In this document: positions 39,422 to 50,458 of the stretch, piece after piece | Layout: each line of letters opens with the position of its first letter | Position numbering within the stretch: position 1 is the stretch's first letter | Origin: Urophycis tenuis | Taxonomy: Eukaryota; Chordata; Actinopteri; Gadiformes; Phycidae | Length of the DNA: 64,000 nucleotides | NCBI GenBank assembly: GCA_036785325.1 | Contig: JAXIVH010000149.1 | Span: 1-64,000 of the forward strand | Direction of reading: 5' to 3' | The notes under the pieces: model-generated | The model's input: only the letters and a program-made list of their open reading frames with translations | Told to the model about the DNA's origin: nothing | Databases searched by the model: none | Program-made: the position numbers and the translations under genes

Positions 39422-41494
39422 CTTACCTCGACGTTACCTCAACAAATGATCACTCCTAAAAAAGCTTAAACCCAATACCAATTCCATTTCGGAAACGACA
39501 CACCTTGAGAATTGATCACTCTCGGGGGGGCCTCCCTTGGGTGAGGGTGTATAGTGACAATGGCCAGAAACACCCTATGATCCCAGGGTCCACTACTGAT
39601 GACGTGTCCTAATATTTCGATAGCACGTTTATACTCAAATAGAAATGGAAAAGAAAAGTCTCACTCCAGCTGTGACTCGTCTTTATTCAAATAAGTAAAT
39701 ATACCAATGTATTGGAAGTACCTTCAATCAAACTAGATTGACCTCCATCTTGGAACAAAGAAAACCTTTGGGAAAAGGAAAAACAAGTCTATATCTCCAA
39801 ATCAGCGGTTATATCACAACAAGACAGATAACCATTTCGTTTTACTTCATTCTTGGTAATATGGGAAAAGAGAGCTGCGGATGACTAGATATTGGCGAGT
39901 GCAACTGCCTTTGATCCCCTATTCAACTACCGAGTCGTTGGATGAGGTGGGGGGGGTCATCGAGATAACTCTAACGAACCCAACCCTAACCATAGGCCTA
40001 ACCTTAGCCCTAACCCTAACTCAACCCTAACACTAACCCTTACCTTGGCCCTAATCTTAACACTAACCTCAACCCCTAACCTTAGCCTTAACACTAACCC
40101 TAACCCCTACTCTAACTCTAACCCTAACCCCTACTCTAACTCTAACCCTAAGCCTACCCTAACCTCCAACACTAACCCTACCCTAACTCTAACGCTAACC
40201 CTAACTCTAACCTTTGCCCTAACTTTAGCCCTAACCCTAGCCTCAGCCATAACCCTAACCCTTACCTTAGCCCTAACCCTAACCTTAACCCTAACCCTAA
40301 CCTTGGCCCTAACCTTAACACTAACCTCAAACCTAACCTTAACCCTAACCTCAGCCATAACCCTAACCCTAACCTTAGCCCTAACCCTAATTCTAGCCCT
40401 AACCCTAATCTTAACCATAACCTTAACCCTAACCTTGGCCCTAACACTTAACCTAACCTTATCCATAACACTAACCCTAACCTCAACCCTAACCTTAACC
40501 CCAATCTCAGCCGTAACCCCAACCCTATCCTTATCCCTAACCTTAAACCTAACCCTAACCTCAGCCCTAACCTTAACCCTAACCTCAGCCCTCATCTTAA
40601 CCCTAACCCCTAACCCCTAACCTCTAACCCTAACCCTAACCTTACCCTAACCGTAACGCTAACCCTAACCCTTACTGTAACCTTAGCCCTAACCTTAGCC
40701 CTAACCGTAACCCTAACCTTAACCCTAACCTTAACCCTAAACCGTAACCTTATACCTAACCCTAACCTCAGCCCTAACCTTAACCCTAACCGAAACCCCT
40801 CCCATTTACTTCAAACCTAACGTTAAGGTTAACTGCTAACTCTACCCCTAAATCTACCCTAACCTTAACCTACACTTGACATATTGGAGGAAGAAGACAA
40901 TTACCCAGCATGCATTTCATCCGGAAAACTTTTCACAAAAAAACCCATTACCGAAGTACCTACGGCGAGAATAGACTACCCCAAGAAATTGTTGTTTTGG
41001 GTGAGGAAAGTAAGCCATTGAGTCTTCTCTAAGGTCAACTTCCTACACAATCTCTGTAGTCGCGTGGTGTATGGGGCACAGGAATTGTTATTAACAGGCT
41101 GTTCGGCATGGGGTCCTGGAGGGGCCAGGGAGGCAGTGCTTAGTCGCGGCTGGCCTTGGCCTTTCCTACCCTGGGACCGACTGGGAAGGCACCGCTGGTC
41201 GGGGCTGGTCTTGGTCTTTCCTAGGTCTGGACACCCATCGCTGAGGATAGCTGCATTGGGGGACCGTGGAGGCAGTGCTTTGTCACGGCTGGCCTCGGTC
41301 CTTCGTGACCCCAGTTTTCTGCTAGTTCATCTGGACCCAACAGAGGACAAGAACCAAGCTCCGGCCCTGATTGGCCAAACCAGGGCTACCTAGCGGTGTT
41401 AACAACTGGTTTGTGCTGGTCAGGGGGTAAGTATGTGCCCCCTCCTCTCCATAACCAAAACAATGTATCCTAAAAAGTGTTTTACTTACCTTTA
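39422..41494 (+). repeat. Unit 17, short type (2073 bp)
   Basis: The telomere-like block is about 39978-40872 and the GC-rich block 41067-41393. It matches unit 15 at an offset of 4,861 bp, including the ttactgtaac, ccgaaaccc and gcgtgg variants. It has a private C to T change at 39710. Confidence 0.92.
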
Positions 41495-44282
41495 CTTACC
41501 TCGACGTTACCTCAACAAATGATCACTCCTTGAAAAAGCTTAAACCCAATACCAATTCCATTTCGGAAACGACACACCTTGAGAATTGATCACTCTCGGG
41601 GGGGCCTCCCTTGGGTGAGGGTGTATAGTGACAATGGCCAGAAACACCCTATGATCCCAGGGTCCACTACTGATGACGTGTCCTAATATTTCGATAGCAC
41701 GTTTATACTCAAATAGAAATGGAAAAGAAAAGTCTCACTCCAGCTGTGACTCGTCTTTATTCAAATAAGTAAATATACCAATGCATTGGAAGTACCTTCA
41801 ATCAAACTAGATTGACCTTCATCTTGGAACAAAGAAAACCTTTGGGAAAAGGAAAAACAAGTCTATATCTCCAAATCAGCGGTTATATCACAACAAGACA
41901 GATAACCATTTCGTTTTACTTCATTCTTGGTAATATGGGAAAAGAGAGCTGCGGATGACTAGATATTGGCGAGTGCAACTGCCTTTGATCCCCTATTCAA
42001 CTACCGAGTCGTTGGATGAGGTGGGGGGGGGGGTCATCGAGATAACTCTAACGAACCTAACCGAGCCAGGGCCATCGAAAGAACGGGCTCTCTACACAAC
42101 CCATTTATATTACCTTACCAACTGTTATTCACAAAACGACCACTAGATGGAGGCGATGGACCACCACTGAAGAATCAAAAGAAGGCAACCAGCCTTTAAC
42201 ACAAAGACTAAAAACTCACTCCAGCTGTGATCCTCTTTATCTAAATAAATAAATAAACAAAAATGAATGAATAAATAGACTAAATAAATATACAAATATA
42301 AATAAATAAATAAAATATAGATTACCTTACCAACTATTGCAATTACCTATTATTATTGTTATTATTATTATTACTTACCTATTAATGCAATTTCCCAACC
42401 TGGGAACAATAGAGTATTTCTATTTCTATTTCTATAACTCTTCTTCACAAAACGACCACTAGGTGGAGACGACGCACCACCAGCGAGGAATCAAAAGAGG
42501 AGGAACAACCTTGAATACAAAGATTAAAACCCACTCCAGCTGTGAGTCTCTCGATGTATTTATTAACTAAAAAAATATATATTAAATATATATACTCCTC
42601 CCATCTCTTCTCCCCTGTCTTCCCTCATGGAAATGAGGGAGTTGTGGGAGATAGAGTGTACTAGCCCGATCCGGCGGGGGTGAGTTCAGTCCGTACAGAC
42701 TGTCTCACCTTGAACCTACCTTCCTCAATCTCTAGCTCTAACTCTAACCCTAGGGATAACCTCAACCCCAACCCTAACCATAGGCCTAACCTTAGCCCTA
42801 ACCCTAACTCAACCCTAACACTAACCCTTACCTTGGCCCTAATCTTAACACTAACCTCAACCCCTAACCTTAGCCTTAACACTAACCCTAACCCCTACTC
42901 TAACTCTAACCCTAACCCCTACTCTAACTCTAACCCTAAGCCTACCCTAACCTCCAACACTAACCCTACCCTAACTCTAACGCTAACCCTAACTCTAACC
43001 TTTGCCCTAACTTTAGCCCTAACCCTAGCCTCAGCCATAACCCTAACCCTTACCTTAGCCCTAACCCTAACCTTAACCCTAACCCTAACCTTGGCCCTAA
43101 CCTTAACACTAACCTCAAACCTAACCTTAACCCTAACCTCAGCCATAACCCTAACCCTAACCTTAGCCCTAACCCTAATTCTAGCCCTAACCCTAATCTT
43201 AACCATAACCTTAACCCTAACCTTGGCCCTAACACTTAACCTAACCTTATCCATAACACTAACCCTAACCTCAACCCTAACCTTAACCCCAATCTCAGCC
43301 GTAACCCCAACCCTATCCTTATCCCTAACCTTAAACCTAACCCTAACCTCAGCCCTAACCTTAACCCTAACCTCAGCCCTCATCTTAACCCTAACCCCTA
43401 ACCCCTAACCTCTAACCCTAACCCTAACCTTACCCTAACCGTAACGCTAACCCTAACCCTTACTCTAACCTTAGCCCTAACCTTAGCCCTAACCGTAACC
43501 CTAACCTTAACCCTAACCTTAACCCTAAACCGTAACCTTATACCTAACCCTAACCTCAGCCCTAACCTTAACCCTAACCGTAACCCCTCCCATTTACTTC
43601 AAACCTAACGTTAAGGTTAACTGCTAACTCTACCCCTAAATCTACCCTAACCTTAACCTACACTTGACATATTGGAGGAAGAAGACAATTACCCAGCATG
43701 CATTTCATCCGGAAAACTTTTCACAAAAAAACCCATTACCGAAGTACCTACGGCGAGAATAGACTACCCCAAGAAATTGTTGTTTTGGGTGAGGAAAGTA
43801 AGCCATTGAGTCTTCTCTAAGGTCAACTTCCTACACAATCTCTGTAGTCGCGCGGTGTATGGGGCACAGGAATTGTTATTAACAGGCTGTTCGGCATGGG
43901 GTCCTGGAGGGGCCAGGGAGGCAGTGCTTAGTCGCGGCTGGCCTTGGCCTTTCCTACCCTGGGACCGACTGGGAAGGCACCGCTGGTCGGGGCTGGTCTT
44001 GGTCTTTCCTAGGTCTGGACACCCATCGCTGAGGATAGCTGCATTGGGGGACCGTGGAGGCAGTGCTTTGTCACGGCTGGCCTCGGTCCTTCGTGACCCC
44101 AGTTTTCTGCTAGTTCATCTGGACCCAACAGAGGACAAGAACCAAGCTCCGGCCCTGATTGGCCAAACCAGGGCTACCTAGCGGTGTTAACAACTGGTTT
44201 GTGCTGGTCAGGGGGTAAGTATGTGCCCCCTCCTCTCCATAACCAAAACAATGTATCCTAAAAAGTGTTTTACTTACCTTTA
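41495..44282 (+). repeat. Unit 18, long type (2788 bp)
   Basis: The telomere-like block is about 42734-43660 and the GC-rich block 43855-44181. It matches unit 16 at an offset of 4,861 bp, including 11 G in the G-run. Confidence 0.92.
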
Positions 44283-45186
44283 CTTACCTCGACGTTACCT
44301 CAACAAATGATCACTCCTAAAAAAGCTTAAACCCAATACCAATTCCATTTCGGAAACGACACACCTTGAGAATTGATCACTCTCGGGGGGGCCTCCCTTG
44401 GGTGAGGGTGTATAGTGACAATGGCCAGAAACACCCTATGATCCCAGGGTCCACTACTGATGACGTGTCCTAATATTTCGATAGCACGTTTATACTCAAA
44501 TAGAAATGGAAAAGAAAAGTCTCACTCCAGCTGTGACTCGTCTTTATTCAAATAAGTAAATATACCAATGCATTGGAAGTACCTTCAATCAAACTAGATT
44601 GACCTCCATCTTGGAACAAAGAAAACCTTTGGGAAAAGGAAAAACAAGTCTATATCTCCAAATCAGCGGTTATATCACAACAAGACAGATAACCATTTCG
44701 TTTTACTTCATTCTTGGTAATATGGGAAAAGAGAGCTGCGGATGACTAGATATTGGCGAGTGCAACTGCCTTTGATCCCCTATTCAACTACCGAGTCGTT
44801 GGATGAGGTGGGGGGGGTCATCGAGATAACTCTAACGAACCTAACCGAGCCAGGGCCATCGAAAGAACGGGCTCTCTACACAACCCATTTATATTACCTT
44901 ACCAACTGTTATTCACAAAACGACCACTAGATGGAGGCGATGGACCACCACTGAAGAATCAAAAGAAGGCAACCAGCCTTTAACACAAAGACTAAAAACT
45001 CACTCCAGCTGTGATCCTCTTTATCTAAATAAATAAATAAACAAAAATGAATAAATAAATAGACTAAATAAATATACAAATATAAATAAATAAATTAAAT
45101 ATAGATTACCTTACCAACTATTGCAATTACCTATTATTATTATTATTACTTACCTATTAATGCAATTTCCCAACCTGGGAACAATA

Positions 45187-45190
45187 GAGT
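45187..45190. other. Target-site duplication, left copy (GAGT)
   Basis: The uninterrupted units read aatagagtatttc. Here GAGT precedes the element's first base and GAGT recurs right after its last base at 50769-50772. A 4-bp duplication is within the 4-6 bp range made by LTR-element integrases. It confirms insertion by integration rather than rearrangement. Confidence 0.9.
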
Positions 45191-45480
45191 TGTAATGACC
45201 TCGCCGGTGACATAAGGATGTCTAGTCATTAATTCTTGTACACACTTTTATTCTACAACCAGGTCACTCAAAAAACACTTAACCAACGGCATCAAAACCC
45301 AGAAAAACACACACGGTAACCCGGGCAACGCCCCCCCGTCACCCCCCGGTCCCTTCAACGCACAAGCCCCCCCCACACTGATCGAAGCAGCACATCCCTG
45401 TACATGTGCCCAGAACTGGCACAACGGACAACAAAACACATCGATGCAATAAACCACCCAAACGTCCCAGGGTCGCTACA
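45191..45480 (-). repeat. 3-prime LTR of the retrotransposon (290 bp)
   Basis: It begins tgtaatgacc and ends ggtcgctaca on the + strand and is repeated at 50478-50768. It lies downstream of the integrase frame and next to the polypurine tract, so it is the 3-prime LTR for minus-strand transcription. The only difference seen from the other LTR is six rather than seven A in the run near 45270. Confidence 0.95.
45247..45252 (-). promoter_or_regulatory. AATAAA polyadenylation signal in the 3-prime LTR
   Basis: Minus-strand AATAAA lies inside the LTR, about 60 bp before its end. The same hexamer occurs in the 5-prime LTR at 50534-50539. It is the expected signal for ending the genomic RNA in the R region of the 3-prime LTR. 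Confidence 0.65.
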
Positions 45481-45495
45481 TTGCCTCCCCCCTTC
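45481..45495 (-). promoter_or_regulatory. Polypurine tract
   Basis: On the minus strand the bases directly before the 3-prime LTR read GAAGGGGGGAGGCAA, almost all purine. The tract touches the LTR start, the position needed to prime plus-strand DNA synthesis. Confidence 0.85.
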
Positions 45496-45557
45496 AAAGT
45501 TCCTCGTCCTCGAGGGAACAAACAAAATCCCGGAAGCGACCCGGAGCTCTCCCCTCC

Positions 45558-46980
45558 CTACGAGGCCGTGTTGGGGCTACAGGGGGCTGGGGAGAACCGC
45601 CTGGGGGAGAAAGGGGCCCACGAGTGCCAGGCCCGGGGGGGGGGGAGGGGGAAAGGGAGGGGCGGGGCTGGGGGACAAGTTGCTGACTGTGGTGTGCGTG
45701 TCCGGGGCCCATTCACACCGGTGCGGGGAGCCGCAGGGCTCGCTGGAGCAGGTTGGGGGGTGGCGGTTCCTCGATAAGGGGCCAACCTGTCTCTGTGGAG
45801 GGCCACCCTCCTTCCCCGAGGTGGTAGCTGGACCCTGTACACCACTTCCCCCATTCTCTCCAGGACCCTGCATGGCCCGATCCACTCGCTATCAAGCTTC
45901 GGGCATCTTCCCTTCTTTCTTTGCGGGCTGTAGGTCCAGACCAGCTCCCCAGCCTCAAAGTGTCTGCCACGAGAACGCACATCGTAGTTCCTTTTCTGCC
46001 TCACCCCTGCGCTCAACAGCTGTCCCCTGGCGAAGGAGTGAGCCGTCTCCAGGCGGTCCTGAAGTCTCCTGGCATACTCTGGGCCGGGAGGAACAGGGGG
46101 AGAATCGGGCGGCCGCCCAAACGCCAGGTCAGTAGGGGTGCGAAGCTCCCTGCCCAACATCAGCAGAGCAGGCGTGCAGGATGTCGACTCCTGGACAGCT
46201 GACCTGTAGGCCATGAGCACCAGAGGCAGATGAGTGTCCCAATCCCGTTGATGCTCAGCCGAGACAATGGCCAGCTGCTGCTCCATACAGCGATGGAATC
46301 GCTCCACCAAGCCATCGCTCTGTGGGTGCAGGGGGGTAGTACGGGTCTTCTGCATGTTCAGCCTGCTACATAAAGCCGCAAAGACACAGGATTCAAAATT
46401 CCTCCCCTGGTCGCTGTGGATGGACTCCGCTGCCCCAAAACGGCTTATCATCCCCCCGACTAAAGCGTCCGCTATGGTCTCTGCTCCCTGGTCAGGTAGA
46501 GCGTATGCCTCCGGCCACTTGGTGAAATAGTCCATGGCTGTGAGGACATACTTGTTCCCCCTCTCTGTGCAGGGCAGCGGGCCCACCACATCCACCCCAA
46601 CCCTCTCCATAGGGAACCCCACAGGGCACTGCTGTAACTGGGCATGGGACCTTTCCGCGGGGCCTTTGCGAGCTGTGCAGCCATCACAGCGGCGACAGAA
46701 GTCCTCGACGTCCCTCTTGTGTTGCCCCCAGTAGAAGCCCAGGCGGAGGCGACGCAGGGTCTTTGTCACCCCAAAGTGCCCCGAGCCCACAGCACCATGG
46801 ACCGCTCGAAGCACCTCCCCACGCAGAGAGCGAGGCACCACCACCTGCCACCTCAACTCTCCGGTGGCGGGTTCCTTCCAGGCCCGCTGAAGCACGCCAT
46901 CCCACAGCCGTAGGGCCTCGAACTTAGCCCACAGTCCCTTGGTGACCAGGGAGAGAACGGCCACTTCTTCCCATGGGGGC
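45558..46980 (-). CDS. pol: pol, integrase part (frame-shifted from the rest of pol)
   Basis: The integrase inserts the element's DNA into the host chromosome. The open frame extends to 47042, but homology to pol starts only near 46980. Numbering from the ATG at 47042, an HHCC zinc-binding region (H82, H89, C116, C119) precedes the D,D-35-E core: D151, D211 and E247, with exactly 35 residues between the last two. A C-terminal region near 388-393 (WIGPCR) resembles the GPY/F module, followed by a proline-rich tail. The frame is offset by one base from the reverse transcriptase frame at a five-base homopolymer at 46975-46979. The ATG at 47042 is out of the pol frame and probably incidental. Catalytic residues are intact. 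Confidence 0.88.
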
Positions 46981-49411
46981 CGCGGTCCACCCACTGGAGC
47001 ACTGGTCGAAGGTCTGCGTCTTCCTCCTGCTGCCGTCTCCATCCTGCAGTGTCGACCGCCCGGAGCTCACAGCAGACTGGGGACGCCACCTCCACTGCAG
47101 AACATTCCTCCTCCTGGCTGCACAGCGCCTCCTCACGGCTCTCCCTCCTTTCACAGTAGCGGCAGCCATCCTGACTGCAGGGGCGTCGGGAGAGGGCGTC
47201 TGCATTAGCATGACGTGCCCCTGCCCTGTGCACCACACTGAAGCTGTAGGACTGCAGCTCCTCGATCCACCGTGCGACTTGCCCTTCTGGCTCCTTGAAA
47301 GACATCAGCCACTGGAGCGCGGAGTGGTCAGTCCTTACAGTGAAACACAGGCCGCAGAGATAGTACTTGAAGTGGCGCACCGCTCTAACAATTGCCAGCA
47401 GCTCGCGACGGGTGACGCAATAGCGGCGTTCAGCTTTATTAAATGTCCTGCTGTAATACGCCACCACCCTATCCCCTTCCGGCCCCTCCTGTGTCAGCAC
47501 AGCGCCACTGCCGACGTTACTAGCGTCCGTGTCCAGGATGAAGGGCAGGGCAGGGTCAGGAGGGGAGAGCACTGGGGCTTTGGTGAGAGCTCCCTTGAGG
47601 GTCTCGAAGGCAGACTGGCAATCTTCTGCCCACACAAACTCCCTGTCCTTCTGTAGCAGGCGGAACAGGGGAGCGGCTGTACAGGAGAAGCCCCTCACAA
47701 AGCGCCTGTAGTAAGACGCCAGTCCGAGGAAGCTTTTCAGCTGTCTGGTGTCAGTGGGAGTGGGCCAGTCCTGGACAGCTTGCACTTTGTCCTCCATGGT
47801 GCTAATGCCTTCTCCCCCCAACTTGTGACCAAGGAAAGTTACCTCTCTCCTCAGGAAATGGCACTTATCAGGATGGAGCTTCAAGCCCGCCGCAGCTACT
47901 CTCTCCAGAACCTGACGCAGCGAGGCAAGTGCTGTCTTGAAGGAGCCCCCGTGTGCCAGTATATCGTCCAGGTAGACAATACACTGCTGCCGGGGGATGC
48001 CAGTGAGCACTCTGTCCATCAGCCTCTCGAAGGTCGCAGGTGCATTGCAGAGGCCAAAAGGGAGGACCCGAAACTGCCACAATCCTCTGCTAGTGCAGAA
48101 TGCAGTCTTGGGTCTGGCATCAGGGGCGAGAGGGCACTGGAAGTAGCCAGAGCGGAGGTCGAGTGAGGAGAACCAGGACGACCCAGCAACGACATCTAGG
48201 GCCTCATCAATGCGCGGGATGGGGTAGGAGTCCTTTCTTGTTACTGCGTTGAGTGGTCTGTAGTCAACACAGAATCTCCACTTACCCCCCTTTTTAGGCA
48301 CCATCACCACAGCTGCGGCCCAGGGACTATCCGAGGGCTCTATGAGGCCCGCCTGCTGCATCTCCCACAGTGCCTGGTCTGCAGCCTCCTGGCGGGCCAA
48401 GGGTAGGCGGCGTGGGCGCATTCTGATGGGCCTGGCATCCCCAGTGTCAATTTCGTGCTGCACCAGGTGTGTCTGACCCACGTCGCTCTCATTCAGGGCA
48501 AAGCTCTCCTTAAACTCCGCCAGCAGCCGCCACAGCTGTTCCTGCTGTTGAGGGTCTAGTCCATCACAGTTCCCCTGCCATATTGCCCGCACAGTAGATA
48601 GCACAGTCTCCTCACCTGTCTGGGGAAGCTGGGCAGGGCAGGGGGAGGGGCCCAGGCTCATGGAGTGGGGTGCCTGGGTGGCAAGGGAGTAGTCTGCAGG
48701 GGCCGCAACATTGACACAAGGGGATGGGAGGGGGGGGGAAGGGTTGTGGAAGGAGGACTGGGTTGATGGACAGGGATCGGGAAGACAGGGTGGTTGGAAG
48801 GTCTTTGCAAGGGGGTCGAGGAGGCCGGGGACGTGTGACTGGTCCAACTGAGCTGTTGTCGGTGGGGGCCGAATGTAGGTGTTTGGCGGGGCCATATAGA
48901 CTGTGGGCCCTCCTTGGAAGCCGATCGTCCCCCTCTCCAGGTCCAGCTGGCAGCCTGTGCACCGCAGAAAGTCCAGCCCCAGGATACAGGGGTCCTGTAC
49001 AGCTGCTACCCACACTGGGTGGAGGACAGTCTTTCCCCCCACACAGATGGACAACAACCCCTTCCCTCTCATGGGAGCCCTCTCCCCCGTGACTGTGCGG
49101 AGCTGCACAGTTGTAGGTTGGAGTACTGTCCAGCTTGGCAAAATGTCTGGCCTTACCAGGGTCACCGTAGACCCTGTATCAACCAAAGCCAAACAGGCCA
49201 CCCCCTCAACAGCGACAGGGACATGACAAAAGTCCCCCGCCCAGGTCCGCCCCACCACGACAACAGGCTCCAGGATGCCGTCATCTGCTTCTGGGGGGGG
49301 TGGAGCCCCGCCCCCCCGGCTGTGATGGTGGGCTCCTCCAGGCGATGTTGGTGGGGGTAGGGGACCAGGGCCTCGCGTTTCCCCAACTACGCGGACCCTG
49401 GCTCGTTTCCC
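46853..49411 (-). CDS. pol: pol, protease, reverse transcriptase and RNase H part
   Basis: This frame is open upstream through the end of gag, so translation most likely enters by -1 frameshift at 49405-49411 rather than at an internal start; the first codon of the homologous stretch at 49258 is GTG. Numbering from 49258: aspartic protease DTGS at 27-30 with an ILGLDF element near 92-97; reverse transcriptase about 285-480 with SSLDLRSGYF (D367) and YLDD at 429-432; RNase H about 570-690 with D576, E619, D644 and D687. After about residue 760 the sequence no longer resembles pol and stops at 46853, because the integrase continues in another frame. The product copies element RNA into DNA in cytoplasmic particles. 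Confidence 0.9.
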   Translation of the reverse strand, partial: GKRARVRVVGETRGPGPLPPPTSPGGAHHHSRGGGAPPPPEADDGILEPVVVVGRTWAGDFCHVPVAVEGVACLALVDTGSTVTLVRPDILPSWTVLQPTTVQLRTVTGERAPMRGKGLLSICVGGKTVLHPVWVAAVQDPCILGLDFLRCTGCQLDLERGTIGFQGGPTVYMAPPNTYIRPPPTTAQLDQSHVPGLLDPLAKTFQPPCLPDPCPSTQSSFHNPSPPLPSPCVNVAAPADYSLATQAPHSMSLGPSPCPAQLPQTGEETVLSTVRAIWQGNCDGLDPQQQEQLWRLLAEFKESFALNESDVGQTHLVQHEIDTGDARPIRMRPRRLPLARQEAADQALWEMQQAGLIEPSDSPWAAAVVMVPKKGGKWRFCVDYRPLNAVTRKDSYPIPRIDEALDVVAGSSWFSSLDLRSGYFQCPLAPDARPKTAFCTSRGLWQFRVLPFGLCNAPATFERLMDRVLTGIPRQQCIVYLDDILAHGGSFKTALASLRQVLERVAAAGLKLHPDKCHFLRREVTFLGHKLGGEGISTMEDKVQAVQDWPTPTDTRQLKSFLGLASYYRRFVRGFSCTAAPLFRLLQKDREFVWAEDCQSAFETLKGALTKAPVLSPPDPALPFILDTDASNVGSGAVLTQEGPEGDRVVAYYSRTFNKAERRYCVTRRELLAIVRAVRHFKYYLCGLCFTVRTDHSALQWLMSFKEPEGQVARWIEELQSYSFSVVHRAGARHANADALSRRPCSQDGCRYCERRESREEALCSQEEECSAVEVASPVCCELRAVDTAGWRRQQEEDADLRPVLQWVDRGPHGKKWPFSPWSPRDCGLSSRPYGCGMACFSGPGRNPPPES
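46975..46979 (-). other. Pol frame break at a five-base homopolymer
   Basis: Pol-like sequence in the RNase H frame ends and integrase-like sequence in the next frame begins at this run (C on the minus strand). No canonical slip heptamer is in phase here, and members of this group normally have RNase H and integrase in one frame. A one-base indel mutation is the simplest reading. A homopolymer sequencing error is the main alternative. Confidence 0.75.
49365..49401 (-). promoter_or_regulatory. Predicted hairpin after the gag-pol slip site
   Basis: On the minus strand CCAGGG pairs with CCCTGG and CGCGT pairs with ACGCG, with a small internal bulge and a loop of about 10 bases. The stem begins 3 bases after the heptamer, a little closer than the usual 5-9. 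The gag stop codon (49387-49389) overlaps the inner end of the 5-prime arm. Such a structure would pause ribosomes at the slip site. Confidence 0.6.
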
Positions 49412-50349
49412 TGGGCTCTCACAGCTTTAGGGCACTCTCTGACAAGGTGGCCAGGCTGCCCGCAGCCCCAGCAGATTCTCTGTCCTCGACGAGACGGGGA
49501 GCGGTGGTCCGCCTTCATAGAGACAGCGCGGACGAGTTCAGTGAGCTCGTCCACCCAGGCAGGCTTCTGTGAGTCCTCACTCCTCTCCCTCGCCGATCTC
49601 ACCGCCGGCTGAGGAGCAGGATGACTGTCGATGGCTCCAGCCCACACTAGCTCCCTCTCTATAGCCATCTCCAGGGCCTCTTGCAAAGTCCATGGGTGGG
49701 CTAGCTGGGTCTGCGTGCGCAGTTCTGTAGGGGAAAGGGCCTGGAGAAACTGATCCCGAGCGAGTTCGCTCTGCACAGCTGGCGGCATGTGGGCGTATGC
49801 TCGCCGAGACAGGCTCTCGATATCATTGGCCAGGGCCCGCAGCGTCTCCCCCGGCTTCCTGCGCCTATTACACAGTTCTGAGCGCATTAGCCCCGGCTCG
49901 ACACACAGTCCAAAACGCCTGCGTAGTGCCCCCACTAGGGCAACATAGTCCCCCCTGTCCTCCGGGCTAAGCAGCAACAAGCAAGACAACGCCTCGTCCG
50001 CCAGACACATCGCAAGCTGCAGCGCTTTGACCTTCACTGACCATCCGGCAGCATCTGCCAAAAGTTCAAATTGCGCGTGGAAAGCCTCCCAGTCAGCCTT
50101 ACCGGTGTATCTAGGCGTCTTGATGGACACCGGGCTCGATGTGAGAAACGCGCCGCCATGTCTGGCGCCATCTTGTGGCGGCCGCGGGTAGTCGGCGCTG
50201 CAACTCATGCGGGACAAATCTCCACGTCTTCCAACGGTGGCCGGTTCCCGTTGGGCTCTCCCGCTCACCAAATACTCCGGAGCCACTCCACACGCCCCCT
50301 CGCCGTAGTCGTCCATCTCAATCTTCACCCGACAGTCCGAGGGGAGCAT
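49387..50349 (-). CDS. gag: gag, capsid/nucleocapsid polyprotein
   Basis: Gag forms the particle shell and packages the element RNA. The frame is open from 50400, but the first ATG is at 50349, with A at -3, giving 320 residues. The middle third resembles a retrotransposon gag capsid region (WEAFHAQFELLADAAGW and an LRRRFG stretch). Near the C-terminus a single CCHC zinc knuckle, CX2CX4HX4C (CWGCGQPGHLVREC), sits at about residues 293-306. The stop is TAG at 49387-49389. Pol overlaps in the -1 frame. A leader of about 130 bases separates the 5-prime LTR from the start. Confidence 0.88.
   Translation of the reverse strand: MLPSDCRVKIEMDDYGEGACGVAPEYLVSGRAQREPATVGRRGDLSRMSCSADYPRPPQDGARHGGAFLTSSPVSIKTPRYTGKADWEAFHAQFELLADAAGWSVKVKALQLAMCLADEALSCLLLLSPEDRGDYVALVGALRRRFGLCVEPGLMRSELCNRRRKPGETLRALANDIESLSRRAYAHMPPAVQSELARDQFLQALSPTELRTQTQLAHPWTLQEALEMAIERELVWAGAIDSHPAPQPAVRSARERSEDSQKPAWVDELTELVRAVSMKADHRSPSRRGQRICWGCGQPGHLVRECPKAVRAQGNEPGSA
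49405..49411 (-). promoter_or_regulatory. Gag-pol -1 frameshift slip site (GGGAAAC)
   Basis: In the gag frame the codons read CAG GGA AAC, giving the X XXY YYZ heptamer G GGA AAC in the correct phase, 15 bases before the gag stop. Slipping back one base leads directly into the open pol frame. GGGAAAC is an established slip sequence in retroviral frameshifting. The phase, the stop position and the hairpin downstream agree. Confidence 0.82.
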
Positions 50350-50458
50350 TATTGTCGTTGAGAAAAGGCGACGACAAAACAAATCCAACGGCGATAGCAA
50401 CTTCAGCCAACTCGCCGAGCAGGACCGAAAAACAATTTAAAAATAAAAACAAAAAGAG

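Noticed and set aside
45248..45457. Minus-strand small frame inside the LTR (also at 50551-50745)
   Set aside because: It lies wholly in the LTR, its end differs between the two LTRs through the A-run indel, and it matches no known accessory protein.
45496..45557. Possible envelope gene downstream of integrase
   Set aside because: Only about 60 bases separate the integrase stop from the polypurine tract, so there is no room for env.
45404..46135. Plus-strand frames of up to 243 codons across the retrotransposon
   Set aside because: They are antisense shadows of the integrase region and LTR, with GC-rich, proline- and glycine-rich composition and no recognisable domain.
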